Below, one piece after another: positions 16,213 to 25,093 of a stretch of 39,770 nucleotides of DNA (its first letter is position 1; every line of letters begins with the position of its first letter). The position numbers and the translations under genes were made by a program. Below the pieces are notes generated by a model. That model saw only the letters and a program-made list of their open reading frames with translations. It did no database searches and had not been told where the DNA came from. The stretch is from Candidatus Sumerlaeota bacterium. Lineage in GTDB: Bacteria > Sumerlaeota > Sumerlaeia > Sumerlaeales > Sumerlaeaceae. The DNA is taken from positions 1 to 39,770 of the forward strand of contig JAPLSQ010000068.1 of the NCBI GenBank assembly GCA_026398535.1, given 5' to 3'.

Positions 16213-17241
16213 TCAGCGATGGATCGCCGCTTGGTATCCGGGTTGCGATTTGAGGGTGTCAATCATTGCCGTCATGTTTTCGATGGGCACATCGCCTTCC
16301 ACGGCGTGCGCGGGTGAAAAGACATATCCGCCAGCCCCGCCAGCCTCGATAAGTCTCTGGGTTTCGGCGCGCACATCACCAGGCGAGCCGTAGGGCAGCG
16401 TGCGCTGCGTGGACAATCCGCCGTGGAATGCCAGCCGTCCGCGGTAGCGCGCCAGCAAAGAATGAACATCCATGACTTCGGGCTGGAACGGATTGAACAT
16501 GTCCACCCCGATTTCGATGAGGTCGTCGAACAGTTCATCCACATCGCCGCATGAGTGGATGGAGACGAGTTTGCCCGCATCCTTGACCGCGCCATACATG
16601 CGGGCAAGCTGTGGCTTGATGAACCTTCGCCACAGCCGCGCGCCCATGATCAGCCCGCTCTGCTGGCCCCAGTCGTCGCCGAAATACACGCAATCAATGT
16701 TGTATTTCAGCGCCTCGCACACCTGCGCGATGTTGTAATCGGCAATGCGGGCAAGAAGCTCCTCCACGAAATCGGGGTTTTCGACGAAGTCCACCAGCAG
16801 GTTTTCCATCCCGCGAAGCGTCCATGCCCTTTCGAAAAGAGAGAAACCGATGCAGAAACGCTTGAAGAGATCGCCATGGCGCGCGATCCGCTCGTTCATG
16901 ACGTTGAATGATCGCGGATCGCGCGGATCGGGGAATGCACAGCCTTCGAGTGGCGGCCACTCCAGCACGCATCCCTTCACAACGCCGATGTCCTTGTCCA
17001 CGGTCCGGTCCCAAACGACGCCGAAACAATCACGATACAGGCATCCGCCGAGGTCATCGAACTGCCCGGTTACACTTCCCATATCGAGGAAATGATTGTC
17101 GAGGACCGCGTCAAGCTCCGCGGCGCCATAATACGCGACGAGCTTGTCAGCGGCTTCCACCGTGAACGACAGCGACCATGGCACATAGGGCACATGTTTG
17201 CCTTGGAGGGTCATCATGACAATGTCGCGCTTTGTTGGCAT
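16213..17241 (-). CDS. URO-D family protein, putative Zn-dependent methyltransferase-like
   Basis: A 342-residue URO-D family protein beginning MPTKRDIVMMTLQGKHVPYVPW. It carries SIHSCGD with H229 and C231, the His-x-Cys of the zinc site in MtaA/MtbA/CmuA-like corrinoid methyltransferases. At the third-ligand position, where MtaA has Cys, it has H312 in SPAHAVEGDVP. Such proteins move methyl groups to or from a corrinoid protein, but no corrinoid protein gene is adjacent, so the reaction is unknown. The upstream frame (to 17292) adds unconserved residues. It precedes a second URO-D protein on the same strand. Confidence 0.87.
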   Translation of the reverse strand: MPTKRDIVMMTLQGKHVPYVPWSLSFTVEAADKLVAYYGAAELDAVLDNHFLDMGSVTGQFDDLGGCLYRDCFGVVWDRTVDKDIGVVKGCVLEWPPLEGCAFPDPRDPRSFNVMNERIARHGDLFKRFCIGFSLFERAWTLRGMENLLVDFVENPDFVEELLARIADYNIAQVCEALKYNIDCVYFGDDWGQQSGLIMGARLWRRFIKPQLARMYGAVKDAGKLVSIHSCGDVDELFDDLIEIGVDMFNPFQPEVMDVHSLLARYRGRLAFHGGLSTQRTLPYGSPGDVRAETQRLIEAGGAGGYVFSPAHAVEGDVPIENMTAMIDTLKSQPGYQAAIHR

Positions 17242-17542
17242 GTGCGCTTCTCTCAGGACAATGAGGCTGGCTGCGTCTGACGGGCGTGACACTTTTTAGA
17301 GCACCCGCGTCGCATTGCCGACCCACCGGCAGTAACAGGACGGGGCCGGCCTCGGCGACCGCAAAGAAGCGCGAGCCGTGCTGGTGCGGTGAGCCGGGGC
17401 GGGTTCTTCGCGCTCAGAAAGACGCCTTCGTCCGATGCCGGCGCGGATGATGCATTCATAGCCCGTACTTTCTGTGCTTTTGATTTGGCGCGGGATGCGC
17501 GGCCTGCCTGCCGTCAATTTCCGCAACACTCCTGCGCGGAAA
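17242..17542. other. intergenic stretch between ackA and the URO-D pair
   Basis: About 300 bases downstream of ackA and upstream of the URO-D pair, both on the minus strand. It has no protein that I recognise. It holds a hairpin at the ackA stop codon (listed) and a small stem around 17317-17332 (TGCCG/CGGCA). The promoter of the URO-D pair should be here, but I cannot point to one. Confidence 0.4.
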
Positions 17543-17543
17543 T
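17517..17543 (-). repeat. stem-loop touching the ackA stop codon
   Basis: ATTTCCGC and GCGGAAAT form an 8-bp stem with an 11-base loop, starting at the last base of the ackA stop codon. No T run follows on the minus strand, so termination is doubtful; mRNA 3' end protection is possible. Confidence 0.5.
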
Positions 17544-18787
17544 CATGGGCATGGTTTGTTTTTTGAAGCGGCGATGCATCGCACGGTGTCGCGGGCAATG
17601 ACAAGCTCCTCGTCTGTGGGAATGGCAAACACGCGCACGGGTGAGCCCTCGGCGCTGATTTCGCCGCCGCCGCTCGGCACGTTGGCGTTGCGCTCGCGGT
17701 CAAACACGATGCCCAGGCGGTCGAGATTTTCCATCACCATCTCGCGCACGAGCACCGAGTTTTCGCCGATGCCGCCGGTGAACGCGATGTAATCGGCGCC
17801 GTCCAGCGCCGCCATATAGCTGCCGATGTATTTGCGCACCCTGTAGGCAAACGCGCGCAGGGCAAGCTCGGCGCGCTCGTTGCCTTTCATCATCTCCTCC
17901 GAGAGTTCGCGAACATCGTTGGAGAAGCCCGAAAGTCCGGCCAGCCCGCTGTACTTGTTCATCATCGTGTTCATTTCGTTCAGGCTGATCTCTTCCTGCG
18001 CCATCAGGTAGAGGACGAGCGCCGGATCGATGTCGCCGCAACGCGTTCCCATGATCAGGCCCTCCAGCGGCGTGAACCCCATCGAAGTGTCCACAGAATT
18101 GCCCTTGTCGATGGCCGTGATGGAGCATCCGTTGCCGAGATGCACGGTAATCGCCTTGAAATCACAGCGCGACTTTTTCGCGAAATGCTTCTCGAGTGAA
18201 TAGACCATGTAGCGATGGGAGGTGCCGTGGAAGCCGTAACGGCGCACCTTGTACTTCTGGTAAGTCGAGTACGGCAGCGCGTAGAGGAATGCGTGGCGCG
18301 GCATGGTCTGATGGAAAGACGTGTCGAAAACGGCGACATGGGGCACATACGGCATGAATTCCTTCATGAGCTGATAACCCTTGAGGTTGTGCGGATTGTG
18401 CAGCGGGGCCAGCTCGAAACATTCGGTGATCTTTTCGGCCACATTGTCATCGATGACAACAGATTGCGCGAAGTACTCGCCGCCGTGGACGATGCGATGG
18501 CCGACGGCGTCGATTTCGCTGGGATCCTTGATGACGCCATGTTCAGGATCGGTGATGACGGTGATCACCTGTTTAATCGCGGCGGCGTGATCCCACACCG
18601 GCGGGGTGGAGACGTAGGGTGCTTTGCCGGGGGCGGTGAATTTTACCGTGGCGTTGGCAATTCCGATCTTGTCGACCAGCCCGCGGCCAAGCTTCTGCTC
18701 ATTTTCATTATCTATGGCCTCCACGCTCGTTTCAATCAGTACAAACTTGACCGAAGAGCTGCCAACATTAAGGACAAGGACTTTCAT
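17543..18787 (-). CDS. ackA: acetate kinase
   Basis: A 414-residue cytoplasmic enzyme that makes acetate and ATP from acetyl phosphate and ADP, the last step of acetate fermentation. Family motifs are complete: NVGSSSVKF at 7-15, VGHRIVHGG, the DTSFHQTMP phosphate site, GFHGTSHRYM, and FTGGIGENS in the ATP-binding domain. Length is typical (about 400). It has a good ribosome site (GGGAGC) about nine bases before the ATG. Phosphotransacetylase (pta) is not next to it, which is unusual but not rare. A stem-loop abuts its stop codon. Confidence 0.97.
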   Translation of the reverse strand: MKVLVLNVGSSSVKFVLIETSVEAIDNENEQKLGRGLVDKIGIANATVKFTAPGKAPYVSTPPVWDHAAAIKQVITVITDPEHGVIKDPSEIDAVGHRIVHGGEYFAQSVVIDDNVAEKITECFELAPLHNPHNLKGYQLMKEFMPYVPHVAVFDTSFHQTMPRHAFLYALPYSTYQKYKVRRYGFHGTSHRYMVYSLEKHFAKKSRCDFKAITVHLGNGCSITAIDKGNSVDTSMGFTPLEGLIMGTRCGDIDPALVLYLMAQEEISLNEMNTMMNKYSGLAGLSGFSNDVRELSEEMMKGNERAELALRAFAYRVRKYIGSYMAALDGADYIAFTGGIGENSVLVREMVMENLDRLGIVFDRERNANVPSGGGEISAEGSPVRVFAIPTDEELVIARDTVRCIAASKNKPCP

Positions 18788-19085
18788 TGATTAATATGCT
18801 CCCAAATTGATGGTGAGATCAGACTGAAAAAACCTGCTTAAATCACAAACATTGAGGCGGGCGGCTTGCGGTTTGATCAAGCATTATTACGCGCGTCCTC
18901 CGAATCTGCGCGCATCTTGATTTGATGACATGACAATCCGCACAACACGCAACCGCCATTTGGACCGAGGAATTCTATGCTTAACACCGAAACACAATAT
19001 CAGATGGTTGAAGCTGCGGCAGACACCACAATGACTCGGACTGAGATTATCTGTTGCCAATCCCGCTTTGAAAAATGCATAAGTC
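18788..19085. other. intergenic region between divergent ackA and the glycan cluster
   Basis: About 300 bases holding the ribosome site of ackA (minus) and the upstream region of the GT-C gene (plus). A short frame from ATG 18977 with a good GAGGA site runs into the GT-C gene in another frame; it could be a leader peptide but has no recognisable content. No clear promoter hexamers seen. Confidence 0.4.
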
Positions 19086-20576
19086 ATGATAATGTCTGGA
19101 TCACACCGATCTCTCTTGTGGCCCTTCATCGCGCTGACAATCCTGTTTGGCGTTTCGAGGGCCGCTTTTTACACCGCCGGCGTGCGGTTCAATGCCGACA
19201 CGCTCAACACGTTCTGGCAATATCTTGATCCCGAAGTGTTGCGCAACCACCTGATAGCCGGGCTTTACACGTTGCACAGCCAGCCGCCGTTGTTTAATCT
19301 TTTCCTCGGCGTCACGCTCAAGCTGTTCCCGCAACACTACGCGGCAGTCTTTCACATAGTGTTTATCGCGCTCGGTTACGCGCTGTGCATGCTGACATAC
19401 GGATTGTTGCGCCAGCTTGGCGCGGGGCGGACGCTTTCATTCGCGCTGAGCGGAATATATGCCATCTCGCCGCAATTCATCCTGTACGAGAACCTCCTCT
19501 TTTACACGATGCCGCTGGCCGTGTTTGTGGCGCTATGCGCCATGGCTTACGGGCGACTGCTCGAATCGTTCAGCCGCGGCTGGCTGATGACGCTGTTCGT
19601 CAGCGCCTTTGCGCTGTGCGCCACGCGCTCATTGTTTCATCCGGCATTCTATATTGCGATCGCGGCCGCCGCGGCATGGTCTCTGCGCGCGCGCTGGCGC
19701 ACCGTGGCGGTTTACGCCGCTTTGCCGTTCGTGTTGTTGATGGGCTGGAACCTGAAGAATTATCTGCTTGTGGGACGATTCGAGGCATCGACATGGTTCG
19801 GCATCAGTTTCGCCACGCTCATGACAAACAATGTGCCCATCGGGGAGCGCAAACGTCTCGTGCGCGACGGCGCGCTTTCAAAATTAGCATTGATAAAACC
19901 TTTCTCGAAACTTGACGAGTACCCGGCTAACTACCGGGACACACCCGGATTGGAGCAGTATCCCTGGCTGCACATTCCTCTCAAGTCAACCGGCATGAGG
20001 AACTTCAACAACCTCGCTTACATACGCATCTCGGAAATGTACGGGCGCGACGCATTCACATTGCTGTTGCGCCGTCCGGACGTCTATGCGCGCAGCGTCG
20101 CGCTGGCGTGGATTGCCTGGTGCGAGCCGCCCACGCGCATCGACTGGCTCTTTGACTCGAACGTGCGCAGGCTTGGATCGTATTATGATTGTTTTGAGCG
20201 CTATGTGTTTGGGCGTCTGAAGGCGGCAACCGCCACCGAGCACACCACCGTTCACTATTATGCCTTCCTGATCATCGGGCTTTCACTCACGCTTCTCGCG
20301 GCCATTGTGATGGCTGCGCGGCGTCTGGGCGATGCCGATCCGGCAATCCGCCGGCGCGCCGCTCACGCACTTTTTCTCGCGTTCGTCATCATTTACGTCG
20401 GCACCGTGAGCAATTTCCTCGTGCTCTGGGAGAACAACAGGTTCCGCTTCAAGACCGATGCCCTGCAGTTGGCGCTTGCGTGCTACATCATCCACAACAT
20501 CTGGCTTCGCGCACGACCGGCGCGGCGGCAGTCCGCGCGGCGCGCACGCCGCCATGACAGCGACATCGGCTCATGA
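19086..20576 (+). CDS. GT-C-type membrane glycosyltransferase-like protein
   Basis: A 496-residue integral membrane protein with about 10-11 hydrophobic helices and one larger polar segment (~250-350). The first extracytoplasmic loop (NADTLNTFWQYLDPEVL) and the short LYTLHSQPPLFNLFLG segment resemble GT39-like transferases that use polyprenyl-phosphate sugars on the periplasmic side. The exact sugar and acceptor cannot be told. Its stop overlaps the GT4 start (ATGA). It has no visible Shine-Dalgarno before ATG 19086; a second ATG at 19092 is equally possible. It is the first gene of the glycan cluster. Confidence 0.72.
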   Translation: MIMSGSHRSLLWPFIALTILFGVSRAAFYTAGVRFNADTLNTFWQYLDPEVLRNHLIAGLYTLHSQPPLFNLFLGVTLKLFPQHYAAVFHIVFIALGYALCMLTYGLLRQLGAGRTLSFALSGIYAISPQFILYENLLFYTMPLAVFVALCAMAYGRLLESFSRGWLMTLFVSAFALCATRSLFHPAFYIAIAAAAAWSLRARWRTVAVYAALPFVLLMGWNLKNYLLVGRFEASTWFGISFATLMTNNVPIGERKRLVRDGALSKLALIKPFSKLDEYPANYRDTPGLEQYPWLHIPLKSTGMRNFNNLAYIRISEMYGRDAFTLLLRRPDVYARSVALAWIAWCEPPTRIDWLFDSNVRRLGSYYDCFERYVFGRLKAATATEHTTVHYYAFLIIGLSLTLLAAIVMAARRLGDADPAIRRRAAHALFLAFVIIYVGTVSNFLVLWENNRFRFKTDALQLALACYIIHNIWLRARPARRQSARRARRHDSDIGS

Positions 20577-21814
20577 AAATACTCTACATATGCGGCGACA
20601 TCGGGGTGCCTGTGGGCGGGCGCAAGGGCGCGGCGACACATGTGCGCGAAACCTGCCATGCGCTCCACTATTTCGGGCACGAGGTTCTGCTGGTGGCGGC
20701 CAATGTTGGCGACAGATCGCAGATTGAATCCGGCATCGACGTTATTGAGGTTCCGCCGCCCACCGGCAAATGGCTGGGCGCGGATTTGCGCTACATTCTG
20801 CTCAACCAGCGGATAAAACACGCGCTCGAACATCACATCACCAATTTCCAGCCTGACGCCATTTATGAGCGAAACGCCCTTTATCAGACCGCCGGTCAAA
20901 AATGGTGTCAGCGCCTCAGACTGCCGCGCATTCTTGAGGTCAACACGCTGCTGGCGCGCGAGCAGAGCCACCGACTGCGCGCCGCGCGCCTGGCCGACAC
21001 CTGCGAACGGCAGCTGTGGCGGCGCGAGCGCGCCATCATCGCCGTCTCCCAGATTCTTAAAACGCTCATGATCAAGACCGCGCGCATCGACGAATCACGC
21101 ATGGCCGGATTCGTCGTGTCGCCCGTCGCGGTCAATCCCGATTTTTTCCGCCCCGACACCATGCCCGCCGACTTGTCGCGATTCGGATTGAACGGGAAAA
21201 GAATCGCCGGCTACATGGGAACACTCACGGTCTGGCACGGGGTTGACCTGTTTTTCGATGCGGCGCGCATTCTGCGCGAAGCCGGTGAGCCCGTGGTTAT
21301 CGCGGCCTTTGGCGGCGATCCTCAGCGCGCGGACCGCCTGCGCAAACGCGCCGTGGAAGAAAACGTCGACTCGCATCTGCGATTCCTCGGCAGCGTCCCC
21401 CACAATGATGTGCCCTCGTATCTTGCCGCGATGGATATCGGGCTGATTCCCGACACCCAGGATTGGTCGTCCCCGACCAAGTTTTTCGAGCTTGCCGCCA
21501 TGGAGCGGCCTGTTGTGGCCGCGTGCTGTCCCGCGGTCGAGGAAGTGTTCGGCAGTGAAGAAATGCCGGGCATGTTGTTTGAACGCGGAAACGCGCGGGA
21601 CATGGTGCGCTGCATCCTCGACACATTGCACAATCCCTCACTGGCCGCCACCCGTGGCCGGGCGGGGCGCCGGCGTGTTCTTGGCAATTATTCGTGGTCA
21701 TGCAACATCCGCCGTATCATGACTCTTTACATGCGCATGGGGGCGCGCGGCGCGGAATTGCCGCCCGCGGATGTGGAAGGCGGTTGCGCTGATCCAGGAG
21801 AAGGCAAGGGATGA
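20573..21814 (+). CDS. glycosyltransferase family 4 protein
   Basis: A 413-residue GT-B fold enzyme. The N-terminal Rossmann half starts MKILYICGDIGVPVGGRKGAA with the glycine loop of GT4 enzymes. The C-terminal half has YMGTLTVWHGVDLFFDAARIL and SPTKFFELAAMERPVVA, the nucleotide-sugar-binding segment with the conserved Glu. It transfers a sugar from a nucleotide donor to a growing glycan in the cytoplasm; specificity is unknown. It overlaps both neighbours by four bases (ATGA), so the genes are almost certainly translated together. The tail after ~390 is unconserved. Confidence 0.9.
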   Translation: MKILYICGDIGVPVGGRKGAATHVRETCHALHYFGHEVLLVAANVGDRSQIESGIDVIEVPPPTGKWLGADLRYILLNQRIKHALEHHITNFQPDAIYERNALYQTAGQKWCQRLRLPRILEVNTLLAREQSHRLRAARLADTCERQLWRRERAIIAVSQILKTLMIKTARIDESRMAGFVVSPVAVNPDFFRPDTMPADLSRFGLNGKRIAGYMGTLTVWHGVDLFFDAARILREAGEPVVIAAFGGDPQRADRLRKRAVEENVDSHLRFLGSVPHNDVPSYLAAMDIGLIPDTQDWSSPTKFFELAAMERPVVAACCPAVEEVFGSEEMPGMLFERGNARDMVRCILDTLHNPSLAATRGRAGRRRVLGNYSWSCNIRRIMTLYMRMGARGAELPPADVEGGCADPGEGKG

Positions 21815-22626
21815 ACCGTCCGCTCCGCCAGCAGATCGAACTCGTCTTCAGCCTTGCCAAACGCGATCTCAAGGCGCGCTACAAGGATTCCGTGCTCGGT
21901 TTCTTGTGGTCGCTGTTCCGCCCCGCGTTCCTCACCCTTATCCTGTGGATTGTCTTTTCAAAAATACTGGATTCGCCTTTTCAAACCAGCAACGCCCCTT
22001 ACTGGCTTCATGTGCTCATCTCGATTCTCGTGTGGAACTTTTTTGCCGGTTCGCTGTTCGACGCCACCCTTTCCGTTGTGGGAAACGCCAGCCTGCTCAA
22101 AAAAGTAAGACTGGACACCGAGGTGTTCCCAATCGCGGCAATCCTCTCCAACGGCGTCCATTTCGCGCTGGCGTTCGGGCTGGCTGTCATCGCGGCCGTG
22201 CTGGCGGGCGCCGGCATCCACTGGCAGATTCTTCTGCTCCCGCTTTATATGCTCATCCTGGTTGTTTTTCTGCTGGGGATGGCGTTGTGGCTCAGCGCGC
22301 TGAACGTCTATTACCGCGATGTGGCTAACGCGATTGAACTGGCCGCGATGGCATGGTTTTACCTGACACCGATCATCTACCCCCTCAACCTCGCGGCCGA
22401 ACAAATCATGGGCAGAATGGGCCGCGCATGGTTCAACATCTACATGCTAAATCCCATGACGCCGATTGTTGTGGCGTTTCGGGCCGCTGTCCTTGGCGGC
22501 GGCGAGATGGCCGCGGCGCCGCTCGCGGGCTGGCTCGCGGCCGCGTTCACCGCGGGTCTCATTCTCACGCTGACCGGATGGCTTGCGTTCCGAAGGCTGA
22601 GCTGGCGTTTCGCCGACGAGCTTTGA
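21811..22626 (+). CDS. polysaccharide ABC exporter permease (Wzm/TagG-like, ABC-2)
   Basis: A 271-residue membrane protein with six helices. The N-terminal KRDLKARYKDSVLGFLWSLF is the signature of ABC-2 polysaccharide exporters (Wzm, TagG), and LSALNVYYRDV with the later MAWFYLTPIIYPL also fit. These permeases pair with a Wzt/TagH ATPase to export lipid-linked polysaccharide. No such ATPase follows: the next gene, three bases on, is a flippase-like/methyltransferase fusion. The ATPase must be elsewhere if this transporter works. Overlaps the GT4 gene (ATGA). Confidence 0.9.
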   Translation: MNRPLRQQIELVFSLAKRDLKARYKDSVLGFLWSLFRPAFLTLILWIVFSKILDSPFQTSNAPYWLHVLISILVWNFFAGSLFDATLSVVGNASLLKKVRLDTEVFPIAAILSNGVHFALAFGLAVIAAVLAGAGIHWQILLLPLYMLILVVFLLGMALWLSALNVYYRDVANAIELAAMAWFYLTPIIYPLNLAAEQIMGRMGRAWFNIYMLNPMTPIVVAFRAAVLGGGEMAAAPLAGWLAAAFTAGLILTLTGWLAFRRLSWRFADEL

Positions 22627-22629
22627 CCG

Positions 22630-24312
22630 ATGTCTCTGTCCCGCACAGCCGCGCAAGACAACAATGGCACTGCCCTGCGCAGGCGCCGTCTGCGCGAGAT
22701 GGGATGGATAGCGGCGTTTTTCATGCTTCTCGGCGCCACATCAACCGCCTACTGGTTTACGCGCCGCGGGGGGGCGCCGCCGAATGTTTTCAACCATCCC
22801 TTGAAATGGGAGTGGCTGGCGCTCATACCGCTGCTGACCTTGCTCAGCATGGCGTTGCGCTTCGTGCGGTGGCAGTATCTGTTGCGGGTGAACGGCTGTT
22901 TTGTTCCCCTGCGCGACAGCGCGATGGCCTATCTGTCAGGCTTTGGGCTTATGGTCACGCCCGCTTACGCCGGCGAGGTGGTGAGGGCGCTGCTGCTCAG
23001 GCAATGGCATGGCACGCCGTTGCGGCGCACAGTCATCGTGATCATTGCCTCGCGCATTTTCGACTTCGCAGCTGTCATGTTCCTCTCGGGCGCCGCGCGC
23101 GCATGGACCAACGGGGCGAATGGCCTGATCCCTTTTACGGCAATATGCGTCCTGATTTTACTGATGACGGGCCGGCTCGTGGCGGAGCGTCCTCATGCGA
23201 TCGGAACCGCGGCGGCCAAACATGGCTTTATCGAGAGTTTCATGGCGCGCCTGCGCATTGTGATGATATGCGCCTTCCTGTCAGTTGTGGCATGGCTGCC
23301 CGCGGTGGCGGCAATGTCCGCCGCGTGCCGGGCTGTGGGGCTGATCATTCCCGCCGCGGACGCCGCGCGCGCCTTCACGGACGGCACGCTCGCGGGCGCC
23401 GCCACGCTCATGCCCGCCGGCATCGGCTTTACCGGCGGCGCGATGATCATCTCGCTCGAAAGCTCGGGCGCGCCCCCCAATGCCGCCGTTGTGGCCGCTT
23501 TCATCGTCCGTGCGGGCACGATCTGGTTTTCCATTCTGGTTGGCATGGCGACACTTGTGCTTCTCTGGCTAAAACTGCTCCGCCCGCGCCAGTTTCAGAT
23601 GACACATTTCGACGATCTGGCGCCTGAATACACCGAACAGATTCCCGAGCATATGCGCGGTTATTACCTCAAACGCAAAATGGGCATCATGCTCGACCGC
23701 ATCCCGGCAAACGCGCGCATGGGGGCGGACCTCGGATGCGGCCCCGGCTGGTATGCCATTGAGATGGCCCGCGCCGGCCGCGCCGACCGCCAAATGGCCG
23801 CCATCGACCTGTCACGCGGACAACTGCGCCATGCTCTCGGGTGCGCCACGCAATATCGCGGTCAAATCATGTTCTGCGCCGGCGATATGCGCCGCCTCCC
23901 GCTTGCCCCCGAATGGGCAGATTTCGCCTACAGCGTCAACGCCTTCCACCATATAGGGCATCCCGAGATGCAGGCGGAAGCCTTTCACGAAGCCGCGCGC
24001 ATCCTCCGCCCAGGAGGATTGTTTTTCCTCCATGAAATGAACATCGCCAACCCGCTTTTCCGCTTCTACCTGAGCTACATTTTTCCCCTTCTCAAGCGCA
24101 TCGACGAGGGCAACGAGCGCTGGCTGTGGCCTGACCAGCTTCCGCAAGCCGGAGGTTTAAGGCTTGAGGAGGTGTGCTATTTCGATTTCATGCCCGATTT
24201 TCTTCCCCAATGGCTCTTGCCCGCCGGACGCGCCTTGGAACGCCGTCTCGAAAAAACCCGGTGGCGCCGTTTCAGCGCCCATTATGTCGCCATTTTCCGG
24301 AAAAACGGATAA
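22630..24312 (+). CDS. LPG-synthase/AglD-type membrane protein fused to a SAM methyltransferase
   Basis: A 560-residue protein with an unusual two-part design. Residues ~25-315 are a membrane domain of the LPG-synthase TM/UPF0104/AglD type: ALRFVRWQYLLRVNGCFVPLRDS, the GFGLMVTPAYAGEVVRALLLR signature and LAGAATLMPAGIGFTGGAM. Residues ~325-560 are a class I SAM methyltransferase: motif I GADLGCGPGW with D367-G373, an acidic residue at the end of strand 2 (AAIDLS) and SVNAFHHIGHPEMQAEAF followed by RILRPGG. The frame is continuous, so this is a real fusion in the sequence as given. It probably acts on a polyprenyl- or lipid-linked glycan, with the methyltransferase on the cytoplasmic face; that is inference. 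It follows Wzm by three bases. Confidence 0.85.
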   Translation: MSLSRTAAQDNNGTALRRRRLREMGWIAAFFMLLGATSTAYWFTRRGGAPPNVFNHPLKWEWLALIPLLTLLSMALRFVRWQYLLRVNGCFVPLRDSAMAYLSGFGLMVTPAYAGEVVRALLLRQWHGTPLRRTVIVIIASRIFDFAAVMFLSGAARAWTNGANGLIPFTAICVLILLMTGRLVAERPHAIGTAAAKHGFIESFMARLRIVMICAFLSVVAWLPAVAAMSAACRAVGLIIPAADAARAFTDGTLAGAATLMPAGIGFTGGAMIISLESSGAPPNAAVVAAFIVRAGTIWFSILVGMATLVLLWLKLLRPRQFQMTHFDDLAPEYTEQIPEHMRGYYLKRKMGIMLDRIPANARMGADLGCGPGWYAIEMARAGRADRQMAAIDLSRGQLRHALGCATQYRGQIMFCAGDMRRLPLAPEWADFAYSVNAFHHIGHPEMQAEAFHEAARILRPGGLFFLHEMNIANPLFRFYLSYIFPLLKRIDEGNERWLWPDQLPQAGGLRLEEVCYFDFMPDFLPQWLLPAGRALERRLEKTRWRRFSAHYVAIFRKNG

Positions 24313-24378
24313 CGAATCCGCGCTGACGAGAAAATTCATGTTTGATTCCGCACCGCGCGCGGAAAATGAATTGTGGTC

Positions 24379-25017
24379 ATGTCATACGAAATCAAACGCA
24401 TCGTCGTCACCGATCTGATGACCAACTGCTATCTGATCCACGACTCCTCGGGCAACGCGGTTGTGATCGATCCCGGAGGCGACGCCAATCACATTCTGGC
24501 ATTCCTGCGCCGTCAGAACCTGAAATTGTGCCAAATACTTAACACCCACGGCCATGCCGACCACATCATGGGCAATGCGGCGCTGCGCGAGGCCACCGGC
24601 GCGCCCATCGCCATTCACCCGCTCGACGCCCATCTGCTCAACGATCCGCTCCGCAACGCCGCGTCGCTGTTTGGCTGGCCTTTTCAGCCGCACAAACCCG
24701 ACCATGAATTGCGCGAGGGCGAGATCGTTGGACCGGCGCCGATGAGCTTCGACGTGGTTCACACACCCGGCCACACGCCCGGCTCATGCTCATTCCTCGA
24801 CCGCGAATACGGCGTCATGTTCACGGGCGACTGGATTTTCAAGAACGGCATCGGCAGGTGGGACATTCCCGGCGGCGATTACGACACGCTCATGCGCTCG
24901 GTGCGCGATAAATTCCTGCCGCTGCCCGGCGGTATGAAAATCCATCCCGGCCACGGCGATGAAACCACAGCCGGCGCCGAGCGAAAGCGCAATCCCTTTA
25001 TCGTGCCATTGATATAA
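24379..25017 (+). CDS. MBL-fold metallo-hydrolase (glyoxalase II-like)
   Basis: A 212-residue metallo-beta-lactamase fold hydrolase. The metal-binding THGHADH places H57, H59, D61 and H62; HTPGHTPGS supplies H132; the bridging Asp is in FTGDWIF; and IHPGHG near the end gives the last His. This short, single-domain form is usual for bacterial hydroxyacylglutathione hydrolase-like proteins, whose true substrates are mostly unknown. The start is ATG 24379; GTG 24373 is also in frame and no clear ribosome site is seen. It lies 66 bases after the fusion gene and before a URO-D gene. Confidence 0.92.
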   Translation: MSYEIKRIVVTDLMTNCYLIHDSSGNAVVIDPGGDANHILAFLRRQNLKLCQILNTHGHADHIMGNAALREATGAPIAIHPLDAHLLNDPLRNAASLFGWPFQPHKPDHELREGEIVGPAPMSFDVVHTPGHTPGSCSFLDREYGVMFTGDWIFKNGIGRWDIPGGDYDTLMRSVRDKFLPLPGGMKIHPGHGDETTAGAERKRNPFIVPLI

Positions 25018-25093
25018 CCGCTCTTGATAATAATGCATGAGCTGGCTGATCTTTATCGCTGATCTTTACGAATGCTGGAGAAAACAACAGAAC

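Noticed and set aside
18977..19228. 83-codon frame with a good GAGGA ribosome site before the GT-C gene
   Set aside because: It has no recognisable content and overlaps 140 bases of a long membrane-protein gene in another frame; a leader peptide cannot be excluded but is not supported.
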